Assembly: GCA_913009825.1 (NCBI GenBank)
Contig: CAJVYQ010000015.1
Location: 23,117-87,116 of the forward strand
DNA length: 64,000 nt
Direction of reading: 5' to 3'
Source: an uncultured Deferribacteres bacterium
GTDB lineage: Bacteria; Zhuqueibacterota; JdFR-76; DREG01
Shown one piece after another: positions 9,769 to 17,531 of the stretch (position 1 is its first letter; each line of letters begins with the position of its first letter). Both the position numbers and the translations under genes were made by a program. The notes beneath the pieces are model-generated. The model was given only the letters and a program-made list of their open reading frames with translations, had not been told where the DNA came from and ran no database searches.

Positions 9769-10266
9769 TTATACCTGCCTGTTAAAAATGGAATAATTAT
9801 TCGATTCAATTTTCCCTTCGGGCGAGTAATTTGTTCGATTCAGATCATAAAAAAATTGCATCTGATTTTGCACAAACTCCAGACTTTTTCCAATCATCAA
9901 TCGATTCCGGTTGCGTAATTTTTCAATCTTTTCTATCAGGCAATCGAAATCTGTTTTTAAAGATTCCAACTTGTTTTTATACTGAGATGGTGCAATGTGA
10001 ATAAAATCTGATAAAGAATATTCCTTAAAATCGAAAAATTTTTCTGTAAGTCTCTGCTCTCTCAATGAATCTTTCTGATTCGCCTCACACACCAGCGCTT
10101 TCTGCTCTTCTAAAATTTGCCAGAAATCATTTAATCTGTTTTCTAAAAGCGTTTCGTACTGTTTTTTCAGATTTAACCGCAAAGAGGACAAAGATTCCTT
10201 CTCTTCGGACAACAGTTCTATCAGCATTTTATAAAATGAATCCGGTAGTTTTTTATGCGCATTCAT
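9769..10266 (-). CDS. flgN: FlgN-like export chaperone
   Basis: 165 residues, largely alpha-helical and predicted coiled coil, rich in Leu, Glu and Lys, without membrane segments. FlgN chaperones FlgK and FlgL before export. Sequence similarity in this family is weak; the call rests on size, helical character and the position directly upstream of flgK. The ATG at 10266 is preferred over one five codons earlier because GGAG sits five bases before it. Confidence 0.7.
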   Translation of the reverse strand: MNAHKKLPDSFYKMLIELLSEEKESLSSLRLNLKKQYETLLENRLNDFWQILEEQKALVCEANQKDSLREQRLTEKFFDFKEYSLSDFIHIAPSQYKNKLESLKTDFDCLIEKIEKLRNRNRLMIGKSLEFVQNQMQFFYDLNRTNYSPEGKIESNNYSIFNRQV

Positions 10267-10366
10267 GCCAACTCCATCCACATTCCACAGCGGTTTCTAT
10301 CGTAACCCCACACCGGTTGTTTGAAAATTTACTTTGCAGGGATGACTGCTTCAATGATAGGTTACT

Positions 10367-11173
10367 TCAAATCGACTTCAAACTTTGATATGTTTGCACT
10401 ACTTTTTTTACATAATTCCTGGTTTCAGAAAATGGCGGAATACCACCATATTTTTGCACATTACCCGGGCCTGCATTGTACGAGGCAAGGGCTAACTCAA
10501 TATCATTATCGAATTGAATCAGCAATTCCTTTAGATATTTGGCGCCGCCCATAATATTTTCTTCCGGGTTAAAAGGATTCTCAATTCCCAGCATATTTGC
10601 AGTGGAATCCATCAATTGCATCAAACCTTTTGCTCCCCTGGACGAAACAGCCGTTGGATCACCATTTGATTCATGCTTAATCACAGCTTCGATAAGATGA
10701 GGATCGATGTCATAATTTTTCGCCGCTTTTTCAATAATCGATTGAATCGATTGACTGGTCCCAGCCTGTTTCGGCGAAAAATCTCGTTCCATCGACCTCT
10801 GCAGCTCTTTGGCTTTTATTTTCGCTTCATTAGCCTCCATAAGAATTTTCTCGATAGGAACACCCAGGTTCAACTTGCCCGACAACTGTTTAAAAATTAA
10901 ATCGGCAAAACCGATTTGATGCCGGGAAGCCACGCGACTGGAGATTTCATCATCAAAAATTCCCTGAAAAATATCCATCTCCACACCGCGTTTGAACAGG
11001 CCTCCTTCCGGCACCGTTTTCCGCATGGCTTTCAACATATTTCCCACCAACAGAGCTTCGAACTGTTCGGAAACTTTTTGCAGTTTCTTGATTTTTTCGA
11101 GGTTCTTTGCTTCCTTGCCGGTTTTAATTTCCTTACCGGCAACCGGAATATTGGCCAGGTCAGAAGTAATCAT
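10367..11173 (-). CDS. flgJ: FlgJ: rod-binding domain fused to a soluble lytic transglycosylase domain
   Basis: 268 residues in two parts. Residues 25-100 form the rod-binding (rod cap) domain ([31 protein letters not shown]). Residues 140-268 form an SLT/goose-lysozyme-like domain with the catalytic Glu in IKHESNGDP and the motifs [12 protein letters not shown] and [17 protein letters not shown]. Enteric FlgJ has an N-acetylglucosaminidase instead; the transglycosylase version is known from other phyla. It opens the peptidoglycan for the rod in the periplasm. There is no signal peptide, as expected for export through the flagellar gate. Confidence 0.93.
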   Translation of the reverse strand: MITSDLANIPVAGKEIKTGKEAKNLEKIKKLQKVSEQFEALLVGNMLKAMRKTVPEGGLFKRGVEMDIFQGIFDDEISSRVASRHQIGFADLIFKQLSGKLNLGVPIEKILMEANEAKIKAKELQRSMERDFSPKQAGTSQSIQSIIEKAAKNYDIDPHLIEAVIKHESNGDPTAVSSRGAKGLMQLMDSTANMLGIENPFNPEENIMGGAKYLKELLIQFDNDIELALASYNAGPGNVQKYGGIPPFSETRNYVKKVVQTYQSLKSI

Positions 11174-11185
11174 CGATCTACAACC

Positions 11186-12319
11186 TTACAAAATTACTAA
11201 TTCCGCATGTAAAGCGCCTGCTGCTTTCAGCGCCTGAAAAATGGCAATTAAATCCCGCGGTGTTACACCCAATGCATTCAGGGCGGTGGCAATATCCTGC
11301 ACGCTTACAGTTTCATTAATAACCATTAAATTGGCCTGTTCGGTTGTAACCTGGGTTTGAGTCTGCGGCACCACCACCGTTTGTCCCTGCGAAAAAGGCC
11401 CCGGCTGTGAGATAACCGGTGTGGCGCTGATCTCCACACTTAAATTACCATGCGCCACGGCAACTTCAGAAATGGTCACGTTGGTGCCTACCACAATGGT
11501 GCCGGTGCGTTCGTTTACCACTACCTGGGCAACATGATCCGGCGTTACCTCCAACGATTCCAGTTGAGAAATGAACTGAATTTTCCCTGCTGCAGATCGC
11601 AAATTTTGTGGGATAGCAAGTAACAGTTGGCCGCCGCTGAGAGGCGTTGCCGTATTCTGACCGAAACTGTTATTGATCTGTGCCGCCATCCGGGAGATGG
11701 TAGTAAAATCAGGATTGTAGAGATTCAGCTTTAATGTATCCTGCGACAGAGCAACAGAAGAACTCTTTTCCACCACAGCCCCATGGGGAATTCTACCAAC
11801 CAGGGCATAATTTTTCCTTACATGCTCTCCACCGATCGTTTTAATATCAAATCCACCAATGGATAAAGCTCCCTGCGCTTTGGCATAGACCTGCCCGTCG
11901 GCAGCGATGAGCGGCGTCAACAGCAACATGCCTCCCTCCAGACTGGATGCATCCCCCATGGAAGAAACTTGCACATCAATTTTTCCACCCGGCTGCACAA
12001 ACGGATTGAGTGAGGCGGTTACCATTACAGCAGCAACATTCTTTACCCGCATACGCTTGTTGGGCAGGGTAACGCCAAAATGTTTGAGCATATTACGCAA
12101 TGACTGATTGGCCATCAAAGACTGCCGGTTGTCGCCGGTGCCGTTCAAACCGATCATAAGTCCGTAACCAACCAACTGCTGCGAAGAAATTCCGTTTATC
12201 TGGGCAATATCTTTTATGCGCACGCCGTTGATACTGGTGAACCACAAAAATATGCTGAGCGTAAAAAGACAGCTTTTTTGAAGATAAAATTTGCCTGAGA
12301 ATTTCCCTTTCAGCCTCAT
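11186..12319 (-). CDS. flgI: Flagellar P-ring protein
   Basis: 377 residues with a Sec signal peptide (hydrophobic stretch about residues 17-32). FlgI hallmarks follow: RIKDIAQINGISSQQLVGYGLMIGLNGTGD, a KNVAAVMVTASLNPF stretch, VQVSSMGDASSLEGG, and VVNERTGTIVVG. It forms the periplasmic ring around the rod at the peptidoglycan. The neighbours are flgH upstream and flgJ downstream. Confidence 0.97.
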   Translation of the reverse strand: MRLKGKFSGKFYLQKSCLFTLSIFLWFTSINGVRIKDIAQINGISSQQLVGYGLMIGLNGTGDNRQSLMANQSLRNMLKHFGVTLPNKRMRVKNVAAVMVTASLNPFVQPGGKIDVQVSSMGDASSLEGGMLLLTPLIAADGQVYAKAQGALSIGGFDIKTIGGEHVRKNYALVGRIPHGAVVEKSSSVALSQDTLKLNLYNPDFTTISRMAAQINNSFGQNTATPLSGGQLLLAIPQNLRSAAGKIQFISQLESLEVTPDHVAQVVVNERTGTIVVGTNVTISEVAVAHGNLSVEISATPVISQPGPFSQGQTVVVPQTQTQVTTEQANLMVINETVSVQDIATALNALGVTPRDLIAIFQALKAAGALHAELVIL

Positions 12320-12336
12320 TGTCCTATCCTTTTCGA

Positions 12337-12915
12337 TTAAAAGATCCAGTTTATCAATTTGGTAATTAAACCGGGTTTGGCGGATGAACTGGTTACGCCT
12401 TTGCCTTTGTATTGAATTTCCGCATTGGCAATATTGTAAGAATAAACCACATTATCCGTGGTAACATCCTGTGGCCGCACCCAGCCGGTAAGGATGGTTA
12501 TCTGTTTATCTCCATTGATTTCAACAAATTTTTTCCCCTCGATTTTGATATTCCCACTCTCGCTGATATCCACAATTTGCGCGCTCATTTTGGCCCGTAA
12601 TTGTCCTTTTTGGGCCACCCGGCCATCGCCTTTATATTCATTTCCATGTTTTGTACTAAGACCGACCAGAGGAAAAAAACTAAGCGCCCCGCTGCTGGTG
12701 GTACCCACATTCAAATTGTTTTCATTTTTAGTATTAGTGGAGGACGAATTGCTGCCGCTGGAAAATTCCACGATGTAGATCGTTAGAATATCGCCAACCT
12801 GGCGGGCTTTATAATCGGAGAAAAAAGAAGTAAACCGGTCGGAGGTTTGTGACGTCGCCGTGGAGAATACGGCCAGTACCAGGTTAAGAACAAGGATCAT
12901 TATTTTATTCTTCAT
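12337..12915 (-). CDS. flgH: Flagellar L-ring protein (without lipobox cysteine)
   Basis: 192 residues. FlgH features are the SFFSDYKARQVGDILTIYI segment, then GRVAQKGQLRAKMSAQIVDISESGNI, and WVRPQDVTTDNVVYSYNIANAEIQYKG. The N-terminus is a hydrophobic signal (MILVLNLVLAVFSTATSQ), but the protein contains no cysteine at all. It therefore cannot be acylated as FlgH lipoproteins usually are, and a signal-peptidase I site near ATSQ is likely. It forms the outer-membrane ring of the basal body. Confidence 0.95.
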   Translation of the reverse strand: MKNKIMILVLNLVLAVFSTATSQTSDRFTSFFSDYKARQVGDILTIYIVEFSSGSNSSSTNTKNENNLNVGTTSSGALSFFPLVGLSTKHGNEYKGDGRVAQKGQLRAKMSAQIVDISESGNIKIEGKKFVEINGDKQITILTGWVRPQDVTTDNVVYSYNIANAEIQYKGKGVTSSSAKPGLITKLINWIF

Positions 12916-12930
12916 CTTCTGCCCTTCATT

Positions 12931-13686
12931 TTATAGTTCAACCAGTACGGTTTTATCATCCAGCACTTCCGCGGATAATTTTTTGCCGGTGGCATTGTTT
13001 TGAACCTTTATCTTCTCTCCCCTTTTTCCATCCTGCAACGCCTTGCCTATTGCGGTGATTTCCATATTTTTCAGTCGAACTACAATTTTAATGATATCGC
13101 CGCGATGAATCACATCCGGAATTTCAATCATACCGGTAAAAATCGGCTTGTCTTTGTTGATAATCTGCTTGGTTTGCAGATTCAGCACATCTTCAACCAT
13201 AGTGAAATAGTCTCTTTTGAAATGAGTAGTCTCAACCCGCTGAAGTGTCACATCCGCATCAGAGAGGGTCTGGCTCCGCTCCAGCATAGTTGTTGCAACT
13301 ACAATATCATCGTAGGTACTAATGTTCGCCTTTAAACTAAATTTCTTGTAAATTTTCTTGCGGGAAAAAACAGTAACATCAACCAGATTGGGGCCGTTTT
13401 TTATCCTGCTGTATTTTGAATCCACCTTGATTTCCCAATCCACATAATCAACCGGGATTGCCTCCGCAACGGGATCACATGTCACTACAATTTCATCATG
13501 ATTTTCATGATAATTTTTCAGCAGATACATCTCCACCCGCTGGTGAATAATCTCATTGGTTAAATTCATGGTGGCGTATTTTTCATTTGTCACTGCCAAT
13601 TGCTTGTTCGTTGTCTGTGCCGGGCAGGAATTCAGGAAAAAGAAACCGGCAACAACAAAACTCAAAAAACCGATCCATCTTTTCAT
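12931..13686 (-). CDS. flgA: FlgA, P-ring assembly chaperone
   Basis: 251 residues. The N-terminal signal peptide (about residues 1-24) contains LNSC followed by PAQTT; either signal peptidase may cut, and a lipobox reading is weak. The C-terminal SAF-type domain includes NLQTKQIINKDKPIFTGMIEIPDVIHRGDIIKIVV and a terminal KIKVQN...KKLSAEVLDDKTVLVE, typical of FlgA. It helps FlgI polymerise in the periplasm. It lies between flgG and flgH, a frequent order. Confidence 0.93.
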   Translation of the reverse strand: MKRWIGFLSFVVAGFFFLNSCPAQTTNKQLAVTNEKYATMNLTNEIIHQRVEMYLLKNYHENHDEIVVTCDPVAEAIPVDYVDWEIKVDSKYSRIKNGPNLVDVTVFSRKKIYKKFSLKANISTYDDIVVATTMLERSQTLSDADVTLQRVETTHFKRDYFTMVEDVLNLQTKQIINKDKPIFTGMIEIPDVIHRGDIIKIVVRLKNMEITAIGKALQDGKRGEKIKVQNNATGKKLSAEVLDDKTVLVEL

Positions 13687-13701
13687 TGTACTTTCCTTAA
13701 A

Positions 13702-14490
13702 TTATCTTCTTAGATTATTTGCCATTGTTAACATTTCTTCCGACGTTTTTATTACTTTGGAATTAATTTCATAAGCTCTTTGCGCCACAATCATGTTGAT
13801 CATCTCTTCAACTACATCAACATTGGACAATTCCAGGTATCCCTGCATAAGACTGCCGAAACCATCCTGATCCGGAGAGCCAAATTGAGGTTCTCCCGAG
13901 GCTGAAGTTTGCGCATACAGGTTTCTGCCCAGGTTGCGTAAGCCGGCCGGATTGATAAATTTTGCCATTTCAATCTGCCCGATCTCTTCGGTATCATCAC
14001 TGCCGGTAACGCGCACACTCACAATCCCGTCCGGACTGATATTGATCTCCTCGCTATCGGACGGGATACTTAAATTAGGTTGCAGCAGATAGCCGTCTGT
14101 GGTTACAATTTGCCCGTTGGCCGACAGTTTGAATGTTCCATCCCGGGAAAATAGTGTCTGACCATCGGTGAACTGAATCTGAAAAAAACCGTTCCCGTTG
14201 ATGGCTACATCCAGGGGCGCCTGAGTTGGGTTGACATCGCCCTGCGAAAACTGCTTCTGTACGGCAACCAATTTAGTTCCGTGTCCAACCTGAATGGCCG
14301 AATTGCCGGCATTGGCTTGATTATTGTTCGTTCCGGTGCTCTGAATTGTTTGATAGAGCAGATCCTGAAATTCGACTTTCCCCCGTTTGAAACCGGTAGT
14401 ATTGACATTGGATAAATTGTTCGCAATCACTTCAACAGAAAGTTCCTGGGCGTACATACCAGTGGCCGCTGTTCGTAAAGCATTAATCAT
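13702..14490 (-). CDS. flgG: Flagellar distal rod protein
   Basis: 262 residues. The N-terminal rod motif ALRTAATGMYAQELSVEVIANNLSNVNTTGFKR and the central DGTFKLSANGQIVTTDGYLLQP are typical of FlgG. The C-terminus reads QGYLELSNVDVVEEMINMIVAQRAYEINSKVI. Length matches the family. SD AGGAGA precedes the ATG. It lies 20 bp downstream of the flgF stop. Confidence 0.97.
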   Translation of the reverse strand: MINALRTAATGMYAQELSVEVIANNLSNVNTTGFKRGKVEFQDLLYQTIQSTGTNNNQANAGNSAIQVGHGTKLVAVQKQFSQGDVNPTQAPLDVAINGNGFFQIQFTDGQTLFSRDGTFKLSANGQIVTTDGYLLQPNLSIPSDSEEINISPDGIVSVRVTGSDDTEEIGQIEMAKFINPAGLRNLGRNLYAQTSASGEPQFGSPDQDGFGSLMQGYLELSNVDVVEEMINMIVAQRAYEINSKVIKTSEEMLTMANNLRR

Positions 14491-14510
14491 CTTATATTCT
14501 CCTCATTGAT

Positions 14511-15242
14511 TTACATTCTGCCGACGGAATTAATCGCCTTGTCCAAAGTTCTGTCCTGATACTGCAGCGCTTTTTGTCCCGCCTGAAATGTCTTGGAAAT
14601 GGTGATCAACCGGATCATCTCGGAGATGGGATTCACATTTGAACCTTCTAAAAACCCCTGGCGTACACCCACATCTTCATCAATCTCTTTTTCTTTCACA
14701 TTCCGGGTTAAAGAAAATAGATTTTCACCCTCCTTACGCATGGGATAAGGCCGTGGAAAATCAACTACCTTTAGCTGATCGATCATCATATCATCCTGGT
14801 AAATTTCTCCGCTCCGGTTGATGGAAACATCCCCTTCCATCAATGAAATCAAACCGGAGCTGCCCACCACAGGGAATCCATCCGAGCTGACAAGATTGCC
14901 ATTTTTGTCCAGTTGGAAATGCCCATCCCGGGTATATTTTTCGCCGTCCTGCGTTTGCACCACAAAAAATCCGTCTCCCTGAATAGCCACATCCAATGGA
15001 TTATTTGTCTCCTCTAATGTCCCCTGGGAAAAGTTGATCAAAACTTCCTGTACATCTTCATCGCTCATATTCTTTCCCAACTGGGCGGCCAGGGAGAGTT
15101 GGCTATCCAGCAATTTTTTAAAATGAACCGCATCCTTTTTAAACCCGGTTGTGTTGATATTAGCCAGATTATTTGCCGTAACTTCCTCATCCAGATTTCT
15201 TGGATACATTCCTGCTGCTGTTGTGTATAATCCTTTGATCAT
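14511..15242 (-). CDS. flgF: Flagellar proximal rod protein FlgF (flagellar basal-body rod family)
   Basis: 243 residues. The start MIKGLYTTAAGMYPR, the motifs NLANINTTGFKKDAVHF and DGHFQLDKNGNLVSSDGFPV, and the ending VNPISEMIRLITISKTFQAGQKAL identify a FlgF/FlgG-type rod protein. Being shorter and upstream of flgG, it is FlgF. The ATG at 15242 has AAGGAG six bases upstream. The frame can be extended upstream to 15302 only by reading into a MITE-like repeat, so the extension is rejected. It is the first gene of an eleven-gene operon ending in csrA. Confidence 0.93.
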   Translation of the reverse strand: MIKGLYTTAAGMYPRNLDEEVTANNLANINTTGFKKDAVHFKKLLDSQLSLAAQLGKNMSDEDVQEVLINFSQGTLEETNNPLDVAIQGDGFFVVQTQDGEKYTRDGHFQLDKNGNLVSSDGFPVVGSSGLISLMEGDVSINRSGEIYQDDMMIDQLKVVDFPRPYPMRKEGENLFSLTRNVKEKEIDEDVGVRQGFLEGSNVNPISEMIRLITISKTFQAGQKALQYQDRTLDKAINSVGRM

Positions 15243-15260
15243 GGTTGCTCCTTGTTTGTC

Positions 15261-15396
15261 TGACCTGAATTGAGTGATTCTTTGATTGAAACAGCCACCC
15301 AAAGAGTATTGTCATTCATAAAAAATCTTGCCGGTTCTGTGCACTAAACCAACAAGATCCCTACTGAATGAAATTAAAATCGCTCAATTCAGGTCA
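15261..15396. repeat. MITE-like element, family 1, in the flgF leader
   Basis: 136 bp with perfect 14-bp terminal inverted repeats: TGACCTGAATTGAG at the left and CTCAATTCAGGTCA at the right. The core shares GTTCTGTGCACTAAACCAACAAGAT with the copy at 60804-60953. It lies between the sigma-54-type promoter at 15424-15440 and the flgF ribosome binding site, so it should be transcribed in the 5' leader. Confidence 0.85.
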
Positions 15397-15423
15397 GAAT
15401 AAAAATAGCGCTTCCTTTTCTTT

Positions 15424-15440
15424 TGCAAGCACCATGCCAC
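15424..15440 (-). promoter_or_regulatory. Sigma-54 (-24/-12) promoter of the flgF-csrA operon
   Basis: On the minus strand the sequence is GTGGCATGGTGCTTGCA. It matches the consensus YTGGCACGRNNNTTGCW at all but two positions, with GG and GC separated by ten bases. The predicted transcript would start near 15412 and carry a leader of about 170 nt that includes the inserted repeat. Confidence 0.8.
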
Positions 15441-15623
15441 AGTTATAATAATAAGCGACTTTTTTAAATTTGTAACCTATTGTTATTTATCGGATTAAAA
15501 ACAGTACATCAAAATAAAAAAGTGAAGAATGTAAGGAGGGGAATATTTGCGGCAAGGATTTCCCTGTTGTGGGGAAAAAGTCGGCGAGATTTGCCGGGCT
15601 TTATTTATGGAGAGGAGATAATA

Positions 15624-16691
15624 TCAGTTGGACTTTTGAATATCTAACATTTTCACGTCCCCCAGATATTCACTCTGTACCGGTTTTTTAATGGAACGAA
15701 GTTTTTTCATGATTTCATGAATCCGTTCGGCATTACGCCGGATCGATTCAAGTTTTTTCTTCGTTTGCGGATCAAAGTCTCCGCTCTTTGCCAGGAGCAG
15801 TTGTATGTTTCCTAAAATCGGCGAAAGGGGATTGTTAATTTCATGATTCAATGCCACAGCGGTTTCTGCGAGAGTGGCAAGCTTTTCTTTTTCAATTAAA
15901 ACAGCTTCCAGTCTTTTTATTTCAGAGATATCATTGCCGATGATTATGGAACCATGTTTTACACCTTTTTTATAAGTCATGGGAGTAACAGACAGATTGA
16001 ATGGAACACGGCGGCCATCAGAACTGAGCAGATTCATTTCCAGATGAGCAACCTCCTCTCCCCGCTTCAACAATTTCAAACTTTCACGGTTTTTTTCATC
16101 ACTCAAATCGACAATCTTTTTGAACGGTCTGTTTATCAGCATATCTTCCGTATATTTTAAAACATGCTGAAGCCCGCCGTTATAGTAGGTAATTTCTCCA
16201 TTTGCATCGACGATGAACAGCGCACTGGGAATATTTTCTACCAGATTGGTTAAAAAATCTTTAGCATCACTAATAGCCCGGTACAGGTTATCTTTCTTCA
16301 TCTGAATCTTTTGCGTGGTCATAATATTTTGAATTACATTGATCAGTTCTTTCTGACCAAACGGTTTGTTGAGAAAAACAGCGATGCCTAACTCTAACAT
16401 TTTATCCATATCCCGTTCATCGGTGTGTCTTGCCGTAAGCATGATAAATGGGATATGATGATATTTTTTATATTTTGGCTCAGAAATAAATTCCCGGAAC
16501 ACTTCCGGTCCGTTCTTTTTGGGCATCATATAATCCAATATAACCAAATCCGGTTTGTAGGATGAGATATATTGCAATCCTTCTTCGCCAATAAATGCGG
16601 ATTTCATTTTGAAGCCGGATTTTTTTAAGATATATCCAATGAGAAGATGCATATCCTGATTATCATCGATCAGGAGGATTTTTTTACCCAT
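15624..16691 (-). CDS. REC-PAS-HisKA protein lacking a kinase ATPase domain
   Basis: 355 residues. Residues 1-120 are a receiver domain (acidic DDN near the N-terminus, phospho-acceptor in VILDYMMPK, Thr in MLTAR, Lys in LNKPFG). Residues 135-255 form a PAS domain (NIPSALFIVDANGEITYYN, HGSIIIGNDISE). Residues 265-340 form a dimerisation/phosphotransfer helix pair with His283 in ALNHEINNPLSPI. The protein then ends, so the HATPase_c domain is missing, although the H-box is fully conserved. The end is a clean stop after an LDIQKSN tail with no ATPase sequence following. It is the last gene of the four-gene unit 18915-15624. The phosphoryl donor must be another protein. ATG 16691 is preferred over an in-frame TTG at 16703. 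Confidence 0.85.
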   Translation of the reverse strand: MGKKILLIDDNQDMHLLIGYILKKSGFKMKSAFIGEEGLQYISSYKPDLVILDYMMPKKNGPEVFREFISEPKYKKYHHIPFIMLTARHTDERDMDKMLELGIAVFLNKPFGQKELINVIQNIMTTQKIQMKKDNLYRAISDAKDFLTNLVENIPSALFIVDANGEITYYNGGLQHVLKYTEDMLINRPFKKIVDLSDEKNRESLKLLKRGEEVAHLEMNLLSSDGRRVPFNLSVTPMTYKKGVKHGSIIIGNDISEIKRLEAVLIEKEKLATLAETAVALNHEINNPLSPILGNIQLLLAKSGDFDPQTKKKLESIRRNAERIHEIMKKLRSIKKPVQSEYLGDVKMLDIQKSN

Positions 16692-16693
16692 TT

Positions 16694-17161
16694 CTATTCC
16701 CAATCTTCATTCGGATTCAGTATATCCAGCAAGTGCTGCAGCATTTGTTTGTTGTACGCCTGATTGCGGATATGACCCAGATTAATCACGCCAATTGTCA
16801 TTTCATTCCGGATAACCGGACAGCAGATAAATGATTTCACCGGATTGCTTTGAAACCGCTGACCACGATGAACAGAACTTAACAGAATGGGACGTTTTTG
16901 CTCGGCAACCCAGGCGGAAAGCCCGGAACCGTTATCAAACTGAATAACATCGATCATATTGAAGCCCGAATCATCCAGAGCCAACTTTTCCAGATTATCT
17001 GTTATCGGGTCATTAACATAACAAGAAATCCAGTTATATTCAATTTTTTGTTTTACCTGCTCCAATAATTCCCGAATTTCATACTCAAAGCTTTCCCGGT
17101 AATTTAAGGTTAACGGGAAATATTCATAAACTTTACTTTGTGCTGATTTTGTTGTAAACAT
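16694..17161 (-). CDS. GAF-domain protein
   Basis: 155 residues forming essentially one GAF domain. Visible features are YNWISCYVNDP, then GSGLSAWVAEQKRPILLSSVHRG and SFICCPVIRNEMTIGVINLGH. Such domains sense small ligands or mediate dimerisation; there is no output domain. It is placed between the FlhB-C-like gene and the REC-PAS-HisKA gene, ending 3 bp before the latter, so it is probably part of one signalling unit. The ATG at 17161 is chosen because GGGAG lies upstream; the open frame extends a further 30 codons without a better site. Confidence 0.75.
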   Translation of the reverse strand: MFTTKSAQSKVYEYFPLTLNYRESFEYEIRELLEQVKQKIEYNWISCYVNDPITDNLEKLALDDSGFNMIDVIQFDNGSGLSAWVAEQKRPILLSSVHRGQRFQSNPVKSFICCPVIRNEMTIGVINLGHIRNQAYNKQMLQHLLDILNPNEDWE

Positions 17162-17225
17162 CCTGTTTTCTCCCTCTCTTTTTCCATAAATGCAAAATAC
17201 CGGACAGACACTATTTAGTTCCGGC

Positions 17226-17531
17226 TCAAGATAAAAATGATTCTCCGCCAAATTTTCTTTCCGGCGTTTGTTTTTTGTAAAGTGCCAAATATGCCAGCAA
17301 TTTCGCTACAGGCAGGTAAAGAGATTCCGGAATAAATTCGCCATTTTTCAGCGGATAAAGCAGCGCCAATAAATTCTCATCATTCATAACCGGCACCTTA
17401 TTTTCTTCGCCGACAGCAATTATGTTTTTTGCAATTTCACCGGCTCCCCGGGCAATCACCTGCGGTGCATGCTGTTCATCCTGATTATATTGCAATGCAA
17501 CGGCTTTTTTATATTTTCTCTGCACAGTCAT
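17226..17531 (-). CDS. flhX: FlhX: stand-alone FlhB C-terminal-domain homologue
   Basis: 101 residues matching the cytoplasmic domain of FlhB/YscU (KKAVALQYN, APQVIARGAGEIAKNIIAVGEENKVPVMNDENLLALLYPLKNGEFIPESLYLPVAKLLAYL). The membrane domain is absent, and so is the NPTH autocleavage site, which in FlhB lies just before the AVAL segment. Such FlhX (YlqH-type) proteins are known and can partly replace the FlhB cytoplasmic part in some bacteria. It overlaps the 3' end of the kinase-like gene by 23 bp. The full FlhB is encoded at 29770-30837. Confidence 0.88.
   Translation of the reverse strand: MTVQRKYKKAVALQYNQDEQHAPQVIARGAGEIAKNIIAVGEENKVPVMNDENLLALLYPLKNGEFIPESLYLPVAKLLAYLALYKKQTPERKFGGESFLS

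Noticed and set aside
15243..15302. N-terminal extension of flgF to 15302
   Set aside because: It translates the end of a MITE-like repeat; rod proteins start at MIKGLY with AAGGAG upstream.
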